A stretch of DNA of 64,000 bases from assembly GCF_012027555.1 (NCBI RefSeq), contig NZ_SNUQ01000002.1:186001-250000 (forward strand), written 5' to 3'. Each line of letters starts with the position of its first letter. Position 1 is the stretch's first letter. Origin of the DNA: Thermococcus sp. CX2. Its GTDB lineage: Archaea; Methanobacteriota_B; Thermococci; Thermococcales; Thermococcaceae. This document shows positions 30,489 to 39,584 of the stretch, in pieces. A program made the position numbers and the translations under genes. The notes beneath the pieces are model-generated. The model did not search any database. It saw nothing but the letters and a program-made list of their open reading frames with translations, and was not told the origin of the DNA.

Positions 30489-31060
30489 AGCTCCTTATCA
30501 TAGCTCCGTGCCTTTTAAGCCCCTTCTATGTCTATCGTGGGCCGAAGGAGAAGGAGTTCAAGACCGCTGAAGGTTTGAGAGAACTCCTCGCCGAGCTCGG
30601 CGATGAATGGCAAGTTCTGGCCTATCCATGCCCCGAATACGAGCTGATAGGCTGGCCAAGGCCACCCATGAGCAGGGAAGTTTACATGCACCTCGGAATG
30701 GTGGAGAAGGCCAAGACAATAGCCGACTTCATAGGTCGGGTCCTGACAGAGGAGAAGCCTGAGAAAGTCGTCTTTCTCGGGGTGAAGGGCTCACCCACCT
30801 GCGGTGTCTTCCACACCACTAAGAGCAACCCAGACGATTTCGACTTTAAGGCAATGCAGGAGTTCTTCTACCTGTCCAAAGGGGAGAGACTCGAGCGCTC
30901 TAAGGAGGTAATGGAGAAGGCGGGATTTAAGCTCGTCCCCGGGGAGGGGATACTCTTCGAGGTGCTGAAGGCGAGGTTTCCGGAGGCGGTTTACCTGGAG
31001 TTCGACAAAGATGACATTGAGAGAAGCGTGGAAAGGGTAAAAGAAGCCCTCAGGAACTAA
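30485..31060 (+). CDS. DUF523/TudS-like three-cysteine protein
   Basis: 191 residues. Cysteines C9 (I-I-A-P-C-L), C49 (Y-P-C-P-E followed by G-W-P-R-P-P-M) and C106 (G-S-P-T-C-G) are arranged as in DUF523/TudS proteins, whose three cysteines hold a [4Fe-4S] cluster and which can desulfurate 2-thiouracil. Related proteins are labelled predicted secreted, but I see no clear signal peptide. ATGA overlap with the kinase gene. Inference: a nucleotide or RNA thiolation salvage role. Confidence 0.6.
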   Translation: MKLLIIAPCLLSPFYVYRGPKEKEFKTAEGLRELLAELGDEWQVLAYPCPEYELIGWPRPPMSREVYMHLGMVEKAKTIADFIGRVLTEEKPEKVVFLGVKGSPTCGVFHTTKSNPDDFDFKAMQEFFYLSKGERLERSKEVMEKAGFKLVPGEGILFEVLKARFPEAVYLEFDKDDIERSVERVKEALRN

Positions 31061-32406
31061 GCCCTCGCTATTGCGTCTTTTACCAACCTCTTAGCTTTCT
31101 CCATCAATGCCCCGGCCTTTTCTTCCGTATGGGCCTCGAGGGTTATGCGCATTATCGGCTCGGTTCCGCTCGGGCGGAAGAGTATCCACCAGTCACCGTT
31201 CTCAATCCTGACGCCGTCAATGCCGATGAGCCGCTCATAGTCGAAGCTGTTGAGAGCCTCGCGCGCTATTATCTCCATGGCCTTCGCTTTCTTCTCGTTG
31301 GGGCAGGGTATCTTTGCCCTGAGCGTCACGTAGCGTGGGACTTCCTTAGTGAGCTCGCTTATCGGGCCGAGCCTGTCAATCATCTCCAGAACGAGTGCCC
31401 CGGCGAAGATTCCGTCCGGCGTCAGGTTCCACTGGGGAATGATCCAGGTTCCGCTCGGCTCGCCACCGAAGATTCCGCCGTGCTTTGCCAGCTCGTCTGC
31501 CACCGCAACATCCCCAACGCGCGTCCTCAAGACCTCACCGCCGAGGGGCTTGATGTAGTCGTCCAGGGCAAAGCCGGCATCGACCGTCGTTACTATTTTC
31601 CCCTTTCCGAACTTTCTGAGCATGTAGCCGCTTATCAAGGAAAGCATCACCTCGTACTCGACGAACTTCCCGTTCTCATCGACGACGCCTATTCTATCCG
31701 CATCACCGTCGTGGGCGATTCCAACGTCGGCCTTCATGGCCCTAACGGTCTTGGCAAGGGCAGAGAGGCTCTTCGCGTTCGGCTCAAGCTCTCGCACAAA
31801 GAAGCCGCTGGGGTGGGAGTTGAGGCTGATAACTTTGTTCCCAAGCTCGCGCTGGAGGTAAGGGCTAAGAATAGAACCCGCACCGTTTCCAGAATCGATT
31901 ACAACGGTGTAGCTTCCCTCAAGCTCAACCATCTCAAGGGCCGCTTTGATGTATTCCTCCTTCGGGTCGGCCTTTCTGAGCGTTCCAATCTCGTTCCAAG
32001 GAGCCTCTTTGAAGTTCCCGGAGTCAATTATAGTTTCAAGCTCCGCCTCCATCTCCGGTGTGTAGGCCATCCCGTTGGCCTGCCACACCTTTATGCCGTT
32101 GTATTCGGGCGGGTTGTGTGAGGCGGTAATGGTAACCCCTGCATCGGCAGAGTAGAGCTTTATTGCAAAGCCAGTCAGAGGTGTCGGAGCGAGTCCTATG
32201 TCGATGACGTCAATACCAGCGCTCAAAAGGCCGCTTATGAGGGCCCGCTTAAGCATCTCTCCGCTCGTCCTCGTGTCCATGCCAACTACAACCGTTCCCT
32301 CGCCAAGGTAAGTACCAAGGGCCTTCCCGACCTTCAGCGCCAAATCTGGCGTCAGCTTTTCGTTCACTACCTCTCTGATACCACTGGTTCCGAAGTACTT
32401 CCCCAT
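31057..32406 (-). CDS. phosphoglucosamine/phosphomanno mutase family
   Basis: 449 residues, alpha-D-phosphohexomutase. Catalytic phosphoserine S96 in T-A-S-H-N-P-P, metal loop D-G-D-A-D-R, sugar-binding G-G-E-P-S-G and phosphate-binding R-P-S-G-T-E-P are intact. Substrate may be glucosamine-6-P or mannose/glucose-6-P. ATG codons at 32412 and 32406; GGGGG is better spaced for 32406. Convergent overlap of four bases with the upstream operon. Confidence 0.9.
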   Translation of the reverse strand: MGKYFGTSGIREVVNEKLTPDLALKVGKALGTYLGEGTVVVGMDTRTSGEMLKRALISGLLSAGIDVIDIGLAPTPLTGFAIKLYSADAGVTITASHNPPEYNGIKVWQANGMAYTPEMEAELETIIDSGNFKEAPWNEIGTLRKADPKEEYIKAALEMVELEGSYTVVIDSGNGAGSILSPYLQRELGNKVISLNSHPSGFFVRELEPNAKSLSALAKTVRAMKADVGIAHDGDADRIGVVDENGKFVEYEVMLSLISGYMLRKFGKGKIVTTVDAGFALDDYIKPLGGEVLRTRVGDVAVADELAKHGGIFGGEPSGTWIIPQWNLTPDGIFAGALVLEMIDRLGPISELTKEVPRYVTLRAKIPCPNEKKAKAMEIIAREALNSFDYERLIGIDGVRIENGDWWILFRPSGTEPIMRITLEAHTEEKAGALMEKAKRLVKDAIARA

Positions 32407-32489
32407 CTCCATGCCCCCTGCAAGTAACTGAACCTACTCCATGAGATATAATTTTTTCCATGATGGAAAGACCAAAGATGAAAAAGAGG

Positions 32490-32880
32490 TCAGTCCCTCT
32501 CAACCAAACGGTATATCTTCACAGAGACAAAGTACTCTGCGTTCGGGTTTAGGCCCGTTGTAGTCGATTCTGACCTGGAATGAGTTGGAAGAGCCGTAGA
32601 TGAAGTCGTCGCCCTCGTATTCCGTAATGACATCACCCGTATTGGGGTCGAGTATCTGTATCTTCTCAACCACCCCATCGCTCTCGGCCACGATTCTGTA
32701 TTTCCCTGCCTGGAGTACATCTGAAGTGTAGTACACAGGTCCCGTAACGGTCGCATTGTTGCTGACGATAAGTTCTTGGTCGTAGTGGGAGAGCACGTAG
32801 TAGTAAATGCCAAAGGCCCCTGCTATGCCAAGGAACAGCAGAACGAAAAACCCGATGACGAGCTTTTTGATAAACCCCAT
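32490..32880 (-). pseudogene. small membrane protein with a C-terminal frameshift
   Basis: ATG at 32880 follows AGGAGGTGAG, a perfect ribosome site. One transmembrane helix (about 5-28) precedes a beta-rich extracytoplasmic domain. At CCC 32554-32556 (GGG on the coding strand) the frame diverges: the zero frame ends soon with a Cys-containing tail of 16 residues, whereas dropping one G gives Y-N-G-L-N-P-N-A-E-Y-F-V-S-V-K-I-Y-R-L-V, a natural last strand ending at 32490. So the gene carries a one-base insertion, a sequencing error, or a slippage site. Confidence 0.6.
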
Positions 32881-32893
32881 CTTTCTCACCTCC

Positions 32894-33133
32894 TTACCCT
32901 TCTGTCGAGTTGCCGAAGGAGTCGTAGCACTCCTTTGCGGCCAGATATTTTGCATAGGCCTCCTCAAGCTCCTCCTGGGTGGAGTTGACCTGCTGGAGGC
33001 CCAGTTTGGAATACTCCTCCTCTGTAAGGTAGGGAAGCTCGCTCGGAAATCCCTCTGGAACCCAAGCAGACCCCAGGAAAACGCTCACGGTGAGCAGCAC
33101 GAAGACCAAAAACGGGGCAAGCTCACCAACCAT
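32894..33133 (-). CDS. small membrane protein with acidic helix
   Basis: 79 residues. A transmembrane segment (about 4-24) is followed by a Glu/Tyr-rich helix (L-T-E-E-E-Y-S-K-L-G, then T-Q-E-E-L-E-E-A-Y-A-K-Y). It lies 3 bases after the preceding small membrane gene and 13 before the frameshifted one. Unrecognised. Confidence 0.55.
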   Translation of the reverse strand: MVGELAPFLVFVLLTVSVFLGSAWVPEGFPSELPYLTEEEYSKLGLQQVNSTQEELEEAYAKYLAAKECYDSFGNSTEG

Positions 33134-33136
33134 CGT

Positions 33137-33364
33137 TCAGCGTCCCTCCGAAGAATCAGCACTCTTCTTGTCCATGATTAGCTCCCAGACCCATCGTGCC
33201 CCAAAGATCAGGAGGAGCAGAAGGCCAAAGGCCATTAACGTGCCGATGAGCAGGCCGAATACATGCAAACTCGCGGAATAGCCCCCATCCTCTAGAGCTG
33301 TCACTAAGGGGGCCTGCAGAAGGACAGGACTGGATAACACTGCTTTTCTCATTTCTATCGCCAT
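33137..33364 (-). CDS. small membrane protein, first of three
   Basis: 75 residues. One long hydrophobic helix (about 35-62) with a short polar C-terminus rich in Lys, Ser and Glu. First ATG at 33364; ATG at 33352 is an alternative. Same strand and spacing as the two genes downstream, so probably one transcript. Unrecognised. Confidence 0.5.
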   Translation of the reverse strand: MAIEMRKAVLSSPVLLQAPLVTALEDGGYSASLHVFGLLIGTLMAFGLLLLLIFGARWVWELIMDKKSADSSEGR

Positions 33365-33473
33365 TGAATCAAAACCATCTCGCAGAAAAGAAAAGGGGAC
33401 AGGTTTTGTTTTTACACTCTACACATTACTGGATAATATACCTTTCGGAGAAAAATATTCGGAACTGTGGCGG

Positions 33474-34259
33474 TCAGAGGCTCCTTTCCCGAAGTTCTTT
33501 CGCCAGCCTAACGAGTCTCTCGGCCCTTTCGGGGTCTATCTCGTTCTTGACTTTTCCGCATCTCTTTATCCACGTGCCCACTATGAAGCCATCTGCATAG
33601 TTCCAAAGCATGGGCAGGTTGTCGTAGCTCGTGCCCGAGCCGACTATGACCGGAACCGGGGAGATTTTTTTCGCGAGCCTCAGCCGCTCCATATCAACGG
33701 GACTTCCAGTTGCCCTTCCACTTATCACTACGGCATCGGCTAAGCCCCTCTCGACGGTGTCCCTTATGGAATCCTCGAAGTCCCCGAAGTGGACGGCGTG
33801 CTTGACGTGGACGTCTGCGAAGACCTTTATCCTGGCCGGGAGAAGCTTTCTGAGCCTGGCCAGCTCGTGGGCGATTCCCTCTATTACCCCTTGGTCGGTG
33901 TAGGCAACACCGCTCAGGACGTTCACCCTTATGAAGTCCGCCTTTACGGCGTAGGCTATGGAGTAAGCAGCTATCCCGTCGTTCCTGAGGACGTTTATGC
34001 CCACGGGGATGGAAACTTCATCCCTTACTGCCTTTGCCACGGCCGTGAAAGCGGCAACCGTAGTCTTATCGACGTACTTTGAAAAGGGCACGTCGCCGAA
34101 GTTTTCCACCATAATCGCGTCGAAGCCCGCTTCTTCCAGAGTTCTCGCATCAGAGAGAGCCCGCTCGATGACCGAATCAAGGTCACCGTCGTAAAGGTAC
34201 GCACCAGGGAGTGGCTTCAGGTGAACCATGCCGATGAGAACCTTCCTTCCGAAGTCCAT
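33474..34259 (-). CDS. BtpA/SgcQ family TIM-barrel protein
   Basis: 261 residues. G-M-V-H-L-K-P-L-P-G, E-N-F-G-D-V-P-F, P-V-G-I-N-V-L-R-N-D and G-S-G-T-S-Y-D-N-L are the family landmarks. BtpA was named from cyanobacterial photosystem I assembly, while SgcQ relatives look like sugar-metabolism enzymes; the archaeal function is unknown. Single gene with its own promoter region. Confidence 0.88.
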   Translation of the reverse strand: MDFGRKVLIGMVHLKPLPGAYLYDGDLDSVIERALSDARTLEEAGFDAIMVENFGDVPFSKYVDKTTVAAFTAVAKAVRDEVSIPVGINVLRNDGIAAYSIAYAVKADFIRVNVLSGVAYTDQGVIEGIAHELARLRKLLPARIKVFADVHVKHAVHFGDFEDSIRDTVERGLADAVVISGRATGSPVDMERLRLAKKISPVPVIVGSGTSYDNLPMLWNYADGFIVGTWIKRCGKVKNEIDPERAERLVRLAKELRERSL

Positions 34260-34374
34260 GATACCACCAGAGAGGATTTGTCCGCGAGATATTAAACCTT
34301 ACCCACAGAACCTAGAGGTTCACGGGTCAGCAGTTCCGATCATCTTTCCCCTAACTTTTACACTATAGCAAAAC

Positions 34375-34385
34375 TTTATATAAAT
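34375..34385 (+). promoter_or_regulatory. strong TATA box of the MoxR/DUF58 cluster
   Basis: TTTATATAAAT lies about 28 bases before the ATG at 34408, which has no ribosome site. The transcript is therefore probably leaderless and starts the whole cluster to about 41686. Confidence 0.6.
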
Positions 34386-34407
34386 CAACGGAGAAAGACA
34401 AAACATC

Positions 34408-37400
34408 ATGGTGGGACGAAAGTACGTTACGTTCTTCATCCTCATCCTCCTCTCCATCCTGATAGTCTCCTCCGTGCTGGGCCCAGTTCTAATAAAAGCT
34501 CCTCCCCAAACAAAGAGCCTCGAGAGGTTCCTCCTTCCGTGGGAACCCGCCAGGAACGAGACAAACGAAACGGGTCCGCCGATCGAGGTTCCCGAGAACG
34601 GGCAGTTTATGCTTCTTGTAACCGGCGCTTCCCATGCCCACTACCTCCGTGCTAACGTTTACACGGACTACATCAACGGGAGCTGGGTCACGAAGAACGC
34701 CTCTGTTCTCCCGGCAAACACGGTTGCCCCGCCCATGCCCGAAGTCCCGCACCACGCCGAGATGGACACCATCGGTGTCATCTCCTTCGCCCCCCTAAGC
34801 GGCAACCTCTACACCTCGCTCTACACGACGATGGTTAACGCGAGCGGCGTTGAGGCCCTCCCCGAATACAACCTCTTCAGGACGGCAGTTAACGTGAGCA
34901 CATACTCCTTTTCGGCCGTGAGCTACACCTTTCAGCCCTACCTCCTTCACAACCTGAGTGCAGGCAACCTCACCGACTACCTGAGCGCCCCCAACGATAC
35001 CCGGCTCGTCTCCCTCGCTAGGGCCATAACGAGGAACGCGACCGATGACTACGAGAAGGCCCAGCTCATCGCCGAATTCCTCAGGAAGCACTACACCTAC
35101 TTAGAGAACCCCGAGAGGCCGAACGGTACGGACCCTCTCACGTGGTTCCTCTTCGAGTCTAAGGAAGGCACCTCCAAGGACTTTGCCTCAGCGTTCGTCA
35201 TCTTGGCAAGGCTGAACGGCATTCCAGCGAGGCTCGTGGAGGGCTTCTACATCAGGGCCGTTCCTGGAACGCAGATCGTTAGCAATAAAGACCGCTGGTT
35301 CTGGGCGGAGCTGTACTTCGACAAAGCTGGCTGGCTGACCTTCGATCCCCTTAGGAAAGACCCGAACCTCTTCAGGCCCTTCGAGCTTGAGGTATCTCCA
35401 AAGAGCCTTGAGCTCCAGCCCGGTGAGGAGATAAAGCTGAACATAACCCTGATGAACGTCGTGAATAACTCAAAGGTGTATCTCTACGCGTATGTTCCAG
35501 AGAAGCCTACCCTGATGTTTCCCCTGAATCCAGGAACCTCGGAGATAACGCTGAGGACACTCCAGAGCCCAGGCAGCTACGGAATAGTCCTGAAGGCCAT
35601 GGTAGAGCACCACGGAAAGGTCATGAAGGAAGACGCCGTCGTGATTGTCAACGTCAGCGGAGGTGTCAAGCTCAGAGCGGAGCCCGCTTACCTCGTAATT
35701 AAAAGAGGAAGTCTCGGGACGGTGCGGATATACACCGAAGACAACGTCACTGAACTTATACTCCTTCCTATGGATTCCCCCCTCCCCTCAGTTCTCCTCC
35801 CTGACCGCAAAGGGACATTTAACCTGCTCTTTTATGCACCATCTGAGCCCGGGTGGCACTTCTTGGGCGTTAGAACTGCCGGAGAAAACCCTTCCTTTTT
35901 ATACATCCCCGTGAAAGTAATCGATTGGGCAAAGGTGACTCTCTTTGACTGGCCCCAGAACGCGACCGCTGGGGACACGATTACCATCAGTGGCACTGTC
36001 GCTGATTCCACTGGCGTTGTCTGGGATGAGGGAACGATATACACCACACTGGACTACGGGAACCGCTCCATTCTGCTCGGTTTTGAGAATTTCACGAGAA
36101 AGCTCTTGCAGGTGAACTTCACCCTGCCGAGATATCTGGCCCCGGGTGTCTACAACATCACGTTCCACTACCTTCCAAGCTGGGGTGCCCCATACGTCCC
36201 CAGAGAGACCTGGATAGAGATTGCAGTGAAGGCTCTCGCCGAGTTCGATGTTCCCAAGCAGGTGGTTTCCCTTCAGGGGAACGTGACCATCAAGGGGCAC
36301 CTCGTGGGCGGGGATGGAAAGGCGATAGCCAACGCGAGCATCGAGTATTCCCTCGACGGAAACTATATGGGGACAGTCAACACCTCTGAAAACGGCGAGT
36401 TTTCCCTCCGCGTACTCCTGACCCAACTCGGAAGCCACAACTTAAGCCTGTACTATCCAGGAGACGCGAGCTATTCCCCAGCGGAGGTAAGTGTTGAGAT
36501 AGCCATCGTCGAGATGGAGCTTCCTGAGAAGGTTGAAGCTGAGCTCGGGAAGCCCGTTAAAATTACGGGAAGGATAATCGGACTTGAAAAAGGCCAGATA
36601 TCCGCCCGCATCTATCCAGGAAAACTCTACAAAGTGCCGGTCAGCAACGGGAGCTTCACGCTTACCCTCGAGCCTTTCAACTTCATCGGCGAGAGGAGCA
36701 TGGACTTCTATCACGGCGACAACCTCCTCGCTAGGACAACCGTCGTCATCGTCTCACCCATCAAGATAGAGCTCCTCACGAACAGAAGTGAGGGTGAAGA
36801 AACGGCAGTAATCAAGTTTAAAGCTCTGGACGCCCTAAACGGCCCCGTTCCAAATGTCTTTCTCACAGTCGAGATAGAGGACGAAATTAGACAGGTGATG
36901 ACGAACGCCTCAGGGATAGCGACACTGGAAGTGCCGGTGCCCGACGATGAGAAGAACGTGACCGTTAGGGTGTTCTTCAGAGGCTCCTCCTACTACCTTC
37001 CGGCCGAGGAAACCTTTCATGTTCTGATCGTGAAGAAGAGGGAGATACCCTGGCTCTACTTGGGCATTGCACTGCTTCTCGCCGTGGTGATAGCTAGATA
37101 CGGGCTGGTAAGGAAAAAGGCCCCAAAAGTCGAAAGGGAGCCAGTACTGAAGATAATCTTCAACAACGGAATCCCGCTTTTCAAAGAGGGCGAGGTAATG
37201 GAGATAAGCGTCGAGTGCGAGAACGAACCGGAGCTTTACGTGGACGGGAAGCCCGTCGAGAAAGGGAAGGACTTCAGACTGAAGCTTCCTCTTGGCGAAC
37301 ACACCATCGAGGCCCGCTGCGGGGGGCTGGTGGAGAGAGCAACCGCGAGAATAGTGAAGAGCTACAACGACGCCGTCGTGGAGCACTACGAGAGGTGCTT

Positions 37401-37620
37401 CCTGCCGTGGGTCAAGGAAATCGGAGTGGACGTCGACGAGCTGACGCCGAGGGAGATAGAGGCTGTGCTAACGGACATGATGTATCCATGGGAGCCCCTC
37501 GATGTGCTCACCGAAATCTTCGAGAAAGCCAAGTACAGCCACCGCGAGGTCTCAAGGGAGGAGTTCATACGGTTCTACCGCGCCCTGTTAACCGTCATTG
37601 GAGGTGGTTGTGTTGTTTAA
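34408..37620 (+). CDS. giant transglutaminase-like surface protein with lost active site
   Basis: 1070 residues. An N-terminal hydrophobic anchor (8-30), a transglutaminase-like core (about 220-320), several Ig-like or carboxypeptidase-regulatory-like beta domains (about 330-870), a transmembrane helix (about 883-902) and a cytosolic C-terminal region with E-L-T-P-R-E-I-E-A and K-A-K-Y-S-H-R-E, as in DUF4129. In the core the catalytic Cys is S256 (G-T-S-K-D-F-A) and the His is W297 (R-W-F-W-A-E); only D313 remains. Spacing is normal, so it is probably a binding or structural module rather than an enzyme. First gene of a MoxR/DUF58 cluster. Confidence 0.85.
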   Translation: MVGRKYVTFFILILLSILIVSSVLGPVLIKAPPQTKSLERFLLPWEPARNETNETGPPIEVPENGQFMLLVTGASHAHYLRANVYTDYINGSWVTKNASVLPANTVAPPMPEVPHHAEMDTIGVISFAPLSGNLYTSLYTTMVNASGVEALPEYNLFRTAVNVSTYSFSAVSYTFQPYLLHNLSAGNLTDYLSAPNDTRLVSLARAITRNATDDYEKAQLIAEFLRKHYTYLENPERPNGTDPLTWFLFESKEGTSKDFASAFVILARLNGIPARLVEGFYIRAVPGTQIVSNKDRWFWAELYFDKAGWLTFDPLRKDPNLFRPFELEVSPKSLELQPGEEIKLNITLMNVVNNSKVYLYAYVPEKPTLMFPLNPGTSEITLRTLQSPGSYGIVLKAMVEHHGKVMKEDAVVIVNVSGGVKLRAEPAYLVIKRGSLGTVRIYTEDNVTELILLPMDSPLPSVLLPDRKGTFNLLFYAPSEPGWHFLGVRTAGENPSFLYIPVKVIDWAKVTLFDWPQNATAGDTITISGTVADSTGVVWDEGTIYTTLDYGNRSILLGFENFTRKLLQVNFTLPRYLAPGVYNITFHYLPSWGAPYVPRETWIEIAVKALAEFDVPKQVVSLQGNVTIKGHLVGGDGKAIANASIEYSLDGNYMGTVNTSENGEFSLRVLLTQLGSHNLSLYYPGDASYSPAEVSVEIAIVEMELPEKVEAELGKPVKITGRIIGLEKGQISARIYPGKLYKVPVSNGSFTLTLEPFNFIGERSMDFYHGDNLLARTTVVIVSPIKIELLTNRSEGEETAVIKFKALDALNGPVPNVFLTVEIEDEIRQVMTNASGIATLEVPVPDDEKNVTVRVFFRGSSYYLPAEETFHVLIVKKREIPWLYLGIALLLAVVIARYGLVRKKAPKVEREPVLKIIFNNGIPLFKEGEVMEISVECENEPELYVDGKPVEKGKDFRLKLPLGEHTIEARCGGLVERATARIVKSYNDAVVEHYERCFLPWVKEIGVDVDELTPREIEAVLTDMMYPWEPLDVLTEIFEKAKYSHREVSREEFIRFYRALLTVIGGGCVV

Positions 37621-38605
37621 GCCGAACTGGGGAAGGCTTGCTCTTTACATCGGCTCGGTTACGCTGATATATGCCATGGCCGCCCAGATTGAGTGGCTGG
37701 CGGCATTGGTAACTCCGGCCCTGGTTCTCGCTCCCTTTATGTTCGCAGCGGACATCCTCGAATACTCAGGAAGGAAAGTCGAGTCTCCCCTAATGCGCAT
37801 CGCCGGGGCAGCCGCAGCCCTCACCGTTCTTCCGGCGGAGGTATTCCCCTGGAGAACCCAGATGGCAATGGTAGTTCTCGGCGCCGGAACTGCCCTAGTG
37901 GCCCCTTCATTAAAGAGAAACTCCCGGCTCGTCAGGGGAACGGGTGTCTTCATCCTTCTCTACGGCCTATCGGGGGTCAATGTCCTCCAGCCCGTGAGGA
38001 GCGTCTTCCTCTACGCCGGTGCGTTTCTCCTTGCAGGCTACGCCGTAGCAGAGCTCGGCCATAGGGGACACCTCTGGGCCGAAATGGTGGAGCGCAATCT
38101 CATTGGAATCGGCATCCTCGGGGGAATCCTCGGCCTCTACACCAGCGTCAGGGGAGAACTAAGCACCAGCTATCCAGGACTGGTCTTCTACGGCGAGTGG
38201 ATCGCGCTTGTTCTCGGCGTTGTCGTGGCGGGCTCGATGGTCTACTCCTTCGTCTCGAAGAGTGACCCCGAGAAGTACCTTCTATCCCAGTGGAGGCGCC
38301 ATGAGGCCAAAACCGTCGAGAGGTTCGGGCCAGAGATGGCGAAGGCGAGGAAAGCCGTCGAGGACTTCGTGGTGAGAGGTAAGAAGGGCCCGCTCGTGAC
38401 GTTCATAGCCTACTACGGTGCCCAGCTCTTCGGGGACAGGGGCAAAGTGGAGGAGCTCGTCTCGAGGATAGCCGACTACGAGGAGAAGAAAACATCCCCC
38501 CTCACCCCCCTCTGGATAAGGAAAGCCTACGAGAGGAGAGAGCTTGAAAACAGGCTCAAAATCGTTGAGGAAGTTTTTGATGAGCTCAAGAGGATGATGG
38601 GGTGA
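37613..38605 (+). CDS. membrane protein of the MoxR/DUF58 cluster
   Basis: About 331 residues. Seven to eight hydrophobic helices fill residues 5-210, followed by a basic cytosolic helical tail. GGAGGTGG (37600-37607) is followed by GTG at 37610 and TTG at 37613, both possible starts; no ATG is available. It overlaps the end of the transglutaminase-like gene by eight bases. Family not recognised. Confidence 0.65.
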   Translation: MFKPNWGRLALYIGSVTLIYAMAAQIEWLAALVTPALVLAPFMFAADILEYSGRKVESPLMRIAGAAAALTVLPAEVFPWRTQMAMVVLGAGTALVAPSLKRNSRLVRGTGVFILLYGLSGVNVLQPVRSVFLYAGAFLLAGYAVAELGHRGHLWAEMVERNLIGIGILGGILGLYTSVRGELSTSYPGLVFYGEWIALVLGVVVAGSMVYSFVSKSDPEKYLLSQWRRHEAKTVERFGPEMAKARKAVEDFVVRGKKGPLVTFIAYYGAQLFGDRGKVEELVSRIADYEEKKTSPLTPLWIRKAYERRELENRLKIVEEVFDELKRMMG

Positions 38606-38611
38606 TCTATG

Positions 38612-39583
38612 ATGGAGATTAAAGATGCCTTTGAGATCTCAAAAGAAATTGTTGAGAAAATAGGGAGCGTTTACCTCGGCAATGAGGTGGTCATTAGAAA
38701 GACTTTAGCGGCTGCGCTGGTGAACGGCAACGTGCTCTTTGAGGATTATCCAGGTCTTGGAAAGACCCTCTTGGCCAAAGCCTTCGGGAAAGTTCTCGGC
38801 CTGAAGTACACGCGCGTTCAGTTCACTCCAGACCTTCTGCCAGCCGACATTCTGGGAACGAAAGTCTGGCGTCAGAATAAGGGCACCTTCGAGCTCATAA
38901 AAGGCCCGATATTCACGCACGTTCTCCTCGCAGACGAGATCAACCGCGCACCACCGAAGACCCAGAGCGCTCTCCTCGAGGCAATGGAGGAGAAGCAGGT
39001 AACTATAGAAGGCGAGACCTTCCCGCTGGAGCTGCCCTTCTTCGTGATTGCCACCCAGAATCCAATAGAGTTCGAGGGAACCTATCCACTCCCAGAGGCC
39101 CAGCTCGACAGGTTCCTCCTCAGACTTCGCGTGGGTTACCCGAAGAGCCTGAACGATGAGATCGCCATTCTGGAAGCGCGCCTGAGCTGGGCCAAAGACG
39201 ACCCTACGGTGGAAATGGAGCCTTTGATCGATAGAGAAACCTTCCTCAAGATGCAGGAGATCGTAGAACGGGACATCTTCATTAGCAGGGACCTGCTGAA
39301 GTACATAGCCCAGCTCGTGAGGAACGTCCGCTCCGACGAGCGCGTGGAGGCTGGACCGAGTCCAAGGGGTGGAATCGCACTCATGAAGGTTGCTAAGGCG
39401 AACGCACTCCTAAACAATAGGGACTACGTGCTTCCAGATGACATCAAGATCTTCGCGGTTGATGCCCTCGCCCACAGGATTATGATCAAGCCTGAATACG
39501 CATTCGAGGGCGCTACTGGGGAAGAGATAGTCAAGGAAGCCCTCGAAAAGACGCCAGTGCCCAAAGAGAGCGGACGTGAGTGA
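38612..39583 (+). CDS. MoxR family AAA+ ATPase
   Basis: 323 residues. Walker A G-L-G-K-T, Walker B L-L-A-D-E-I-N-R-A, the MoxR signature A-T-Q-N-P-I-E and G-T-Y-P-L-P-E-A-Q-L-D-R-F are present. MoxR ATPases act as chaperones with VWA or DUF58 partners, here the next gene. ATG codons at 38609 and 38612 both follow GGGGTGA; 38612 is better spaced. Confidence 0.93.
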   Translation: MEIKDAFEISKEIVEKIGSVYLGNEVVIRKTLAAALVNGNVLFEDYPGLGKTLLAKAFGKVLGLKYTRVQFTPDLLPADILGTKVWRQNKGTFELIKGPIFTHVLLADEINRAPPKTQSALLEAMEEKQVTIEGETFPLELPFFVIATQNPIEFEGTYPLPEAQLDRFLLRLRVGYPKSLNDEIAILEARLSWAKDDPTVEMEPLIDRETFLKMQEIVERDIFISRDLLKYIAQLVRNVRSDERVEAGPSPRGGIALMKVAKANALLNNRDYVLPDDIKIFAVDALAHRIMIKPEYAFEGATGEEIVKEALEKTPVPKESGRE

Positions 39584-39584
39584 T

